The position numbers were made by a program, and so were the translations under genes. The notes under the pieces were generated by a model. That model saw nothing but the letters and a program-made list of their open reading frames with translations, did no database searches and was not told where the DNA came from. 64,000 bases of DNA from Rhynchonema sp. JSB1_4 (taxonomy: Eukaryota; Nematoda; Chromadorea; Monhysterida; Xyalidae): contig JASAMV010009133.1 of NCBI GenBank assembly GCA_030248065.1, positions 1 through 64,000 of the forward strand, given 5' to 3'. Shown in pieces: positions 55,822 through 64,000 of the stretch. The stretch's first letter is position 1. Every line of letters starts with the position of its first letter.

Positions 55822-56794
55822 TATAGTTGCAAGTGAAATAAAAACCGTTTTTTCCTGAAAAAAACGAAAAAAGACGTTTTTTTCAGAGAGGCCAAAATAG
55901 CGAGTGCCCGGAAAAATATCGGAAATTTTCAGAAAAATTCCCAAATTTTCCGAAAAAACTTGGACAGTCGCGAAGTCAGTTTCTCAAATCCTCCAAAAAC
56001 ACCATTTTTGTGTCTTTGGCAGTGTGGTTCCTGGGGGGAGGGGGTCCCCCTCATGGTACGCCTGCAGGGTTTATTTTTTCAAAACGGGCTAGTAGCAAGA
56101 AGCAAGTAAAAGCAAAAATTTAGTAGCTTTTTTGCCGCTGAAAAGCCAATTTACTAGCTTTTTTGGCCAAAATACAATATTTAGTGGCTTTTAGGCTACT
56201 AAATTTGAAAATTTACTAGCTTTTCAAAAAATTTAGTAGCTAAACAGCTGCTAAATTTGGTTAAAAAAATCCATGTACGCCTGCCCCACTGTTCCCCCTC
56301 CGGGTACGTCTGCTCCCCCAATTTTTGCCTAAAATAGGCAAATTTAGGCCTAAAATAGGCACTTTTATCCATAAAATGAGTGATTTTTACTTTTAGATGA
56401 ATGTCGTCAAAAATCGCCAAAATACCCTTTTTATTGAAATTTTTTTCCAAAAAGGGGTTAGAATGAGTCAAATTTTCGACCTCAACAAGTGACTTTTCTC
56501 CAAATTTTGGTCCTCGCCCCTTCTCCCCAGGTGGGTACGTCTGTTCCCCCTCCGAAAAAAAAGGTTGTACCTCCTGTTCCCCCTCCGGACCAGGAACTAC
56601 ACTGGTCTTTGGTCGACTTATCCAACATGCCTTTTCGTCACGAAGCAATTTTAGACCACATTTTGCCCAAATGTACCCCCATTTTAACAGGCGACCAACT
56701 TTTGGCATGAAAAAATATCGAAAAAAACGTTTTTTTTTCGGAAAAATCGGTTTTTTTCCAGTACATATGTTCTTCCGAAAAAATTGCAACTATA
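55822..56794. mobile_element. O-like hAT element with TATAGTTGCAA ends
   Basis: TATAGTTGCAA and TTGCAACTATA ends are flanked by CACAAGTA (55814-55821) and CACTAGTA (56795-56802), 7 of 8. The AAAACCGTTTTTTCC flank word resembles family O. It encloses the element at 56020-56604. Confidence 0.85.
56020..56604. mobile_element. hAT-like element, word GAACAGACGTACCC, nested
   Basis: CAGTGTGGTTCCTGG and CCAGGAACTACACTG ends are flanked by a perfect 8-bp duplication, GTCTTTGG (56012-56019 and 56605-56612). It has an extra internal block (56093-56262) of TTTAGTAGCTTTT words that may be another insertion. Confidence 0.92.
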
Positions 56795-56897
56795 CACTAG
56801 TACACTAGCCGCCGCGCCAGGTAAACTAACCGCCTCAATTTTTGCCTAAAATAGGCATTTTTAGGCCTAAAATGGGTGATTTTTGGTCGATGCCAAT

Positions 56898-57287
56898 CAG
56901 TGATGTAGTTGGTCGGAGCAAGAAAGCTAGCTAGCTGGAGGGGTCCGGCGCAAGAAAGCTAGCTAGCTAGCCGGGTACCCCGATTTGGGGGTATTGGTCC
57001 AGAAGTCAAAAACAGGGGTATAAAAATTGGTCGAAATTATGCTAAAATAAGCCTTAAAATGCGTGTTTTTGTGCATGTGTGAGAAAATTTGAACGAATTT
57101 GACCATTTTGGCCCATAAATTGGTCATTTTGGCGCTAAAATCAACACTTTTTTTACTTGGTGACCGGAGCAAGAAAGCTAGCTAGCCAGTTTGGGGGGTA
57201 TGGGTTCCGGAGCAAGAAAGCTACCTAGCAGTTGGTGGGGGGGGGGGTAATACCCCCCCATACCCCCCGCCCCCAACCACATCACTG
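56898..57287. mobile_element. hAT-like element, word GGAGCAAGAAAGCTAGCTAGC minus one (family Z)
   Basis: CAGTGATGTAGTTGG and CCAACCACATCACTG ends are flanked by a perfect 8-bp duplication, ATGCCAAT (56890-56897 and 57288-57295). The word, best written GAGCAAGAAAGCTAGCTAG, is seen at both flanks; the core has CCATTTTGGCCCATAAATTG. Confidence 0.92.
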
Positions 57288-58994
57288 ATGCCAATGGTGT
57301 AGCAGGTGGGGGCCCCCTAGGTACAGTAGGTAGGTAGGTTGACGCCCCATCCTGGTACTGTAGGTAGGTCACCGCCTTGCGGCAGGTACAGTAAGTTGCG
57401 ATTTTTGGCTCAAAATGGCATAAAATCGGTATTTTTCACTCCAAATAGGTGAAAAATCGCGCGCCACGCGCGAAATTAGCGTTTTTTTTCGGGGTTTTCC
57501 GTTTCGGGGTTTTTTCGGGGTTTTCGACGGCCACCCCAAAATACCCTTTTGATGGAGAATATTTTCCAAAAAGGGCCAAAATCGGTCAAATTTTCAACCC
57601 TAAAAAGTGTCTGTATCCTGAATTTGGGTCTTCCCCCCGCCCCCCGAGGTACACTAACCCCCGCTCGGAAAAAAGGGTAGGTGGTACAGTAGGTCCCTCG
57701 CCTGGTACAGTGGGTATCCCCCCGATGTTTGGCATGATACAGTAGGTATGCCCCCCAATTTTCACCCCGGTACAGTAGGTATCCCCCCCGATGTTGCCCC
57801 GACAGTGCCAATTTTTGACAAAAATGGCCAAAATTAGTGTAAAATCAGTGGTTTTTACCTCAAATTACACAAAATTCGCGCGCTACGCGCGAAAGTACTA
57901 TGTTTTCACACGATTCCACTTCCGCACATAATAAAAAAACATTAAAATTTTTCGCCCAAAAATATAGCGCCCAGTGGGTCAGTAATTTATGTTTTTGGAA
58001 AAACGGTTTTCTTTCGACCAAATAAATTACCAGTACTTAAGGAATTCCGAAGGACGAAACACCTACTTTTGGGCAGTTTTTTCCTTGTTTAGGGCATAAC
58101 AAGTGCCTCGTGTGTATTGTAGGCCAGAAAAAGCCAGTTTTTTTTACCTGTTTTGGCCTATTTTAAATCGATTTTGTAACATAGTTTCGGACCCTCAAAA
58201 AATTTTTTCGCCATTTCAGACTAAAAAACACATTTTTCGACAAAGAATAAATAACTGGTAATTTTTTGGGTAATTTATTTTGGAAATTTATCTGGCTCCG
58301 GAAAAAACGGTTTCCTTCGTTTCTTACCAGGAAAAAAAACGGTTTTTTTTTCACGGTGGGCACTATACCCAAAAACCTACCCCCAAACCCCCCGCCTAGG
58401 TACCTAGCCCCCCCCTAGGCCGTCGGTTCTGTGGTACAGTAGGTATCCCCCTCTCTGAGCCCGCAGCCCAGTACAGTAGGTATCCCCATCCATACGTCCA
58501 GAGTGTCTCCAACACTGCCCAATACCAGGTACTGGGTATTGGGTGGCGGTTAGTGTACCTGATTCGTCGTGCGTGCGTCTGAATATCAGCAGCGAATTTC
58601 AACAGCCAATCAAACTACCTGTTTTTTAACCGCGTCATAACCACGTTTACCATAATGGTCATAAGCTTATTCCGCTGTACCTCCTGGTTCGTTCGATTTC
58701 AGGGTCAGAATTTATAAGAATCTCTTCATTCACCAATTCATTCAAATAATTATCATGTCCGGAGTTCACGCCGTGAAGGTTTGTTGTTCGCAATCAGGTC
58801 TGCAACCATGCTGCTCCTGATTTGTTGACACGCGCGTTTGTGAAACTAATGCTAATGCTCCAACAAACATGAACTGTACCAAGCATTTAGCTGATACCTT
58901 TTCCTGCTTTTAAAATAGTTTGTTTGGAGGCTGCACGGTACTTTGCTAGCTTTTCATGGAAGCGAAACTTTTTGAATAACAGAATGTGCTTCCT
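57288..58994. repeat. Remaining nest fragments, then unique flank
   Basis: Positions 57300-57480 carry GGTACAGTAGGTAGGTT, and 57690-57790 and 58430-58514 carry the GATACCTACTGTACC word inverted. Palindromes CGCGCGCCACGCGCG and CGCGCGCTACGCGCG are at 57459 and 57877. A family O-like stretch with AAACGGTTTTCTTTCG is at 58005-58350. Positions 58550-58990 are unique with no supported gene. Confidence 0.6.
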
Positions 58995-59002
58995 CGCCAC
59001 AC

Positions 59003-59439
59003 CAGTGCTATGGCTAGAGGGGCCCCCGAAAGGTACAGTATCTTCCCTCTCTGGTACGGCATGTGGCTGTGCCCCCCGCGGTTTCATGCAGTATCTCACA
59101 CTTTCTGGTATCTCCGCCTATTTTGACCCCATTTTACCCCAAAAACACCTTGTTTGGTCAAAAAAATGGCTGAAATTCGCCAAAAATCGTCCGTAAGTGC
59201 CCAAATTTGCGCGCTATTATTAGAATTCTGCACATTTTAACCCTTGAAAAAATGCACTCCCATCCCAACTTCTAATGAAAGTAGTATGGTACAGTATCTC
59301 CGCTTAAAAAATCTTCCCCACCCCTCTCCCCCGTATCTCGGTCCCCCAAAAAAATTGTCAGATGGAGGGTACAGTAGCTCCCTCTTTTTTGCCTCAGGGT
59401 ATAATACAGTATCTCCCCTCAGAAGTAGCCACAGCACTG
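59003..59439. mobile_element. hAT-like element, word GGTACAGTATCTCCC
   Basis: CAGTGCTATGGCTA and TAGCCACAGCACTG ends are flanked by a perfect 8-bp duplication, CGCCACAC (58995-59002 and 59440-59447). The ends are like family Q but the word is different. Confidence 0.92.
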
Positions 59440-59708
59440 CGCCACACCATACTTTTACTGCACAAAACACCAACGTTTGCATGTTACCTACTTATTTTAC
59501 CTACTACACACACCTTATTGATAGCTCCTAATCGTTAGAATCGTCTACTGGCTCACATTTTTGTATTAATAGAGAGGCTGCCAGGTATACTGGCCAGATC
59601 TATAAAATCAGTGTCCGAATAGTATACTACAGAAAGCTTTTCTTACCTTTTCTGGACAAATCTTCAGAGTTCTGGCTCCAGAACCTGTAATATCGATTTA
59701 CTCACTGT

Positions 59709-60027
59709 CAGTGCTGTGGCTACTTTTGCGGGGCGGGTAGGGTACATAGGTGAAAAAATCCGGGGCGGGTTTGGGGGGTAGTGTACCTGGGATCTTGGGG
59801 GGAATCCGGTTTGGGGGGGGGAGATTTTTCGGGGCGGGTAGGGTACAATACAAGTTTTTTGGGTGCCTATTTTTATATGATATAAAGTGCATATATCGCG
59901 TGTAGCGCGCGATTTTTTGCACTTTTAAGGGTTTTCGGTCGAAATTTGGGCATTTTGGGGGGTAGTGTACCAAGCCGGGGCAGGTAGGGTACCATTGGGG
60001 GGACCCCCTCCCCCAGCCACAGCACTG
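59709..60027. mobile_element. hAT-like element, word GGGCGGGTAGGGTAC (family Q)
   Basis: CAGTGCTGTGGC and GCCACAGCACTG ends are flanked by a perfect 8-bp duplication, CTCACTGT (59701-59708 and 60028-60035). The palindrome CGCGTGTAGCGCGCG is at about 59897. Confidence 0.93.
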
Positions 60028-60329
60028 CTCACTGTCCACAATCAGAAAGACATTCCATCCAGAGGGGCCCAACGCTGAAGTTCTAATCGTTAATTCTGCT
60101 CAAATAACTTGTGTGGTGTTGGTACCTCTAGTTTCCCCCGAACAAAATTGTTTTCTAAACGATGCACATTTGCCATTTATTTTCTCGTCACAAATTATCC
60201 AAATTTTGCTTTCAAGACCGTCACTATTATTGATTGCCCCACAATTCTTCAACCATTCTCTGCTCAACCTCCGCATCCGCTTTGTTGACCCAAAAGCTAC
60301 TCAATAATATTTCTTCGACTAATCCAAAA

Positions 60330-60968
60330 ATGGCTGAAGATTGCCAGGTATGACATAATAAATGTAATGTGAGGTCAATCTTCGTTCGAAGCCCGATTAT
60401 ACCATTTCTAATTATTACGGGGACCGGTTTCTGAAGTCAAGATTGATTCCGCAGTAGCAGATGTTGTTCTTGTGGTGTGCCGTGTTTTTGAATGTCCCTC
60501 TCAATTTGCATGTATTGTTTCCCCTTGCCGTTCCTTGCAGAATATTCAGATCATTGTGTATTTTTGCGCTTTATTTGCTTTTTCTCTTCTCTTTTCAAAT
60601 AGACATGTCATTCATAACTCGCTGAATTGACAATGAACGAAATTAGAGCTGAATAAATTTTAACTAACTGAACTAAAGTTCGGGTCCCTAAATTTCTGCA
60701 CGTTGTGCGTGCGCGCTGTGGTGCCGTGCCGTGATAGTGGCTCTTGGCTACTATGGCTACTTTTTCGAAATTTTGCTGGGAAGTTATCCTCTCTATTGTC
60801 TTTCTCACTTTTTCACCGCTTCCCAACTGTTATTGTCTTCGCCGTTACTTCAGCACGTTCCCGTCAACACGACCAAATGTGGCGTGCTCAACGTTTACGT
60901 GCAGGGAAACCTGGAGGAGAAGCAAGGAAAGACCGTCTTCGTTACTGTGCACGATCTGGGAAGCAATC
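60330..60968 (+). CDS. NDRG-family protein, first two coding exons
   Basis: NDRG proteins have an inactive alpha/beta-hydrolase fold and act in stress response, trafficking and differentiation. Exon 1, 60330-60347, encodes MAEDCQ with donor GTATGA. Exon 2, 60854-60968, follows an acceptor CTTCAG and reads HVPVNTTKCGVLNVYVQGN then TVFVTVHDLGSN, ending in phase 1 at a GTGAGT donor. This matches the family's opening beta strands (G-V-V-H-V-T-V-x-G ... TYHDIGLNH), and the split codon starts with C as a conserved His would need. I found no further exons before the window ends, so the rest must lie beyond a long intron or outside. Assignment rests on about 38 residues. Confidence 0.6.
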
Positions 60969-63900
60969 GTGAGTTTTGGTGGGAACGCCTGAACCGATAT
61001 TAGGTGTGTCGAAAAAATGTGGACTGGATGCGCTTTGTGAGAGCTTCCTGCCGTCGTGCTGTTGTTCTGGCCACTAAATAAAGTAAAATAATGAAGGATT
61101 GAGACACTTATCGCTCCCGAAAACGAACGTCTCGATTTCGTTTATCTCTTGCGCCTGTCAAGTTAAGACTATCTGTTTCGAAATAATAGCATAATGGGGT
61201 TGATAACAGAGAAATATTTTTGATTGAGCAGGCGGCCAACCGCAGCGCTGCATACGTATTTATGTTCTGTTGCTTGTGTTCTTCTTCTGCGTATCACTTT
61301 GGTGGTGAATTTTCTCTGTGTGAACGAAAGCACAAATGGGCGCACAGTCAGGCCAGGCAGGGTCGGTAATTTTTATCGCTCGGTTTGAGTCACTCTTGAT
61401 TTTGACGAGAAATGTGATCACTTACTATTTGTCTGAATAATCAGGGCAGATGTTCATGAACATTGCGTTCTGTTAGACTTTCGCCTTGAAGGCCAGGCTG
61501 TTTTATGCCCGTACTTCTCCAACATCGACTGTACAGTGTGCTGCATCAAGAGTTAAGATAACTGAACCGGTTAGGTTACCAATGTGTTGCTTGGCTGTTT
61601 TATGTGTGAGCGTGTCTTTAGTTCGGGTGCTGTTATGAGTTGTTTCTGCCTGTTGTGTGTAACATTAGGTGGACAAGTTGTGGGGACAGTGTTTTTTTTG
61701 GAAAATGCGCACTGTGTTTGACCAGGGGCTGTTGTTTCTTGCCACGTCTTGGTTTCTCCCACTTCAAGGGAGCTTTCGGTTTTGCGCACGTGAGCAAATA
61801 AACTCAGTTTTTGCAAAATGTGCTTTTCCGCAAATTTATCAAACTGCACGTAATCAAAATAAATGCCCGCATTTCCGAGCTGAGTCATGAAAACAGAAAA
61901 TTAGTATGATCAACTTCGCTGCGCAATGCGTTCTCCAGTTTGAATTGTCATGTTTTTTGCCGAACACAAGGTGTCGGAAGTTGACAACAAGTTGTTGTCC
62001 GTGTATGTCAACTGCAGCAGGTTGCATAGGTAGGTCAAACTGAGGGTTACACAGTTGAGTCGAGCAACTGGTCGGCGGGGCACATGGCGTCCAGTACCTG
62101 GCGACCTCATGACATTGTGACGCATGTTTTTCCTGTAAAGGCAAACTACGCCAACACGAGCCCGATTTCGAAGTTGGTGTGGGTTCAACACGAATAGAAA
62201 GAGAAAATCATTATGCTCCACTTTGTATTCTTCAACGTGTAACATTTCCCAATCAGCAGCCATGTCAGAATGTGTCACTATTCTGCAGCAAAACATGGAG
62301 CTCATGTTGGTGTAGTTTGCCTATACTTAATATTGTGACACCTTAATTATTGTCACTAAACAACGGCTTTGCTCAAAAAAAGCCAGACAAAATGTATTGC
62401 GTTGAATGGTTGATCAACACAAGAAACATCGTGGATCACAAAACAGTTTGCAAGTGGAGTAGAATGCAGCCATACAAAACGGGCATAAACTTAAATGTTA
62501 CGGGTTGCGTGTTTGCTGCCGGCCGTCGGTGGTTCACTTGTCGGTTGCTCTGAGGTCTCAGACAAAGTGCTCCCAGATAGGTCAGAAGTTGACGTGTAGT
62601 ACATGCGTGGAATATCCTAAGCGTCACAAACCAGCTAAACGTTTGTGCGTTGTCTTGTCTGTCAATGTCAGTCTGCGTGAGTTAAGCTTTATCGATCCAA
62701 CTTTGACTGACTGACTAAACACAGCACAGAAACCCACAGTTGCGTTTGTATTCTAACTCGGCTTGTTTGTGTACATAAAAGAAGGGGCAGAAAAATGACC
62801 GACTGTTTCGTTTCCCGAATAAAATACACATCAGTCAGTTGGCGGATGTCTTTATGAAGGTCAGATATGGTCGGGGGTTCTGGTTCTGTGATATCTGATA
62901 TCGTTTTTGGCATCATGTGGCCCGGGCGGTTCTATGGAGCTTGAATGCCAGAAACGTAGAATGTGCTGAACTTTTGTAACCAGCGATATCATGCGAAATG
63001 GTGAGCTGGCAAGGTCTATCATTGCACCGTAATAGTGGGGCACTGTTGCGAATAAAAAACAGCTAACAGCCATAAAACACATTTCCTGACTTGCAAGCTG
63101 GCTTTGATTCAAATGAGCTGGCCAGTTTTCTGCTATCACCGGCCGATTTTATGTGCAAATCTGATATCGCTTCTAGTTGCTGCTCTATAATCATGCGAGG
63201 TGGGGGAGCTCACATACCGCTCGGGATGAGGCTTGAGCACATTAGATTGTGCTGCAGCTTGTGATAAAGCATCGTGGAAAATTTAATAGTATTGCGAGCT
63301 GAAACAAATGAAAATGCGTTTTAATCGCATCATGTTCGAATAAGAATTGTTTCCGACTTCTGAGAAGTACTGTCGCTGTCCGAAAGCGGTTATTAACACA
63401 ATAATGTATGACGTGACGACATATCCCGCGCCCATCTAGACCCGGTAGTAACTGGCGGGTGTCTCTTCCGTAAGCTGCTTGCCAGCTATTATGTACAGTA
63501 CATGTTTCTAGACCATCGGTAAACACATTATTCACATACTGCATACATACATACACTCAACACTCTTACCGCTGCCGCGGCCCCGTGCGGTGAAAATGCG
63601 CGGAAAATTTTAACTACGTATGTGCACGGACGGACTGAGACCGTACATACTTGTGCACGAACATACGTGCCTGTGTGTACGCAACCCGGTTTATCTTATG
63701 CATACTACAGAGCAATAGAAGCTGGCTGGAGCGTGATGTACATATGTGGGACTCTAGCTGTACATAGGTGCTGTCTGTCTCCAGCTGCAGAAGGTTGGGG
63801 GTTGTAAGCTAGTGCATCAGGGTTAGCGCACTCTAACGGAGTCGGGGGATGTCTTCTATCGCTTTATGCGACTGCCAGTCACAAGCCTTCAAACGCAGTT

Positions 63901-64000
63901 TTTTGCAGTATTGGCGTCTTGGTCTTGGCTGTTTGGTTTTACGGATGGGGTTGCCGGCTTTTGGCTTGCGATTTTGAGATTTTTACGTGCGGTTTAGCTC
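60969..64000. other. Putative NDRG intron and unrecognised sequence
   Basis: Apart from the MITE at 62138-62323, no exon could be supported on either strand. CATACATACATACA microsatellite text is near 63540-63556. Several short frames lack splice or domain evidence. Confidence 0.4.
62138..62323. mobile_element. TA-flanked MITE family D (complete copy)
   Basis: AAGGCAAACTACGCCAACACG at the left is mirrored by GTTGGTGTAGTTTGCCTA at the right, with TA outside. A partial, inverted relative lies at 30356-30439. The ends resemble family C (AAGGCAGTCTACG), suggesting a shared mobiliser. Confidence 0.8.

Overview
This is a stretch of animal nuclear DNA, from a repeat-rich invertebrate. Genes are split by GT-AG introns of about 40 to 450 nt, with no operon or ribosome-binding-site structure. 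Two things point towards nematodes without proving it. The one complete housekeeping gene reads closest to nematode UNC-78, and there is an interstitial tract of TTAGGC, the canonical nematode telomere unit. I cannot name the species.

Genes, left to right. (1) A damaged GPCR-like gene on + (2462-4930), with a DNA transposon between its TM1 and TM3 segments. (2) An apparently intact 338-aa rhodopsin-type GPCR on - (14054-12719). (3) A small secreted leucine-rich-repeat protein on - (23220-20023). (4) A complete 17-exon, 628-aa WDR1/AIP1/UNC-78 actin-dynamics gene on - (36326-26288). All 17 exons join in phase, and its last intron carries a full-length, apparently young LINE (26600-30189) in antisense. 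(5) The last three exons of an unrecognised gene on - (42982-41719). (6) The first two coding exons of an NDRG-like gene on + (60330-60968), which runs out of the window or into a long intron.

Nearly everything else is transposon. I resolved about 45 non-autonomous DNA elements, about 30 of them to the base by matching target-site duplications (TSDs). Most are hAT-like by their 8-bp TSDs, with CAGNG or TAGGG ends. Others have a TAA TSD (PIF/Harbinger-like) or TA flanks (mariner-like). One is a 3.6-kb foldback element with long inverted arms. From about 43 to 60 kb they form a nest up to three levels deep, so insertion order can be read directly.

The most unusual signal is in the design of these elements. 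Each family fills its flanks with many copies of its own short word, for example GGTTGCAAGGTACC, GGGCGGGTAGGGTAC, GAACAGACGTACCC, GATACCTACTGTACC, GTCGGTGTCGG or GGGCCGGGCC. Different families nevertheless share ends, a central GCGCGC-type palindrome and an A/T-rich core built from CATTTTAGGCC-like units. In three families the backbone is clearly the same and only the iterated word has been swapped. No transposase gene is visible, so mobilisation must be in trans.
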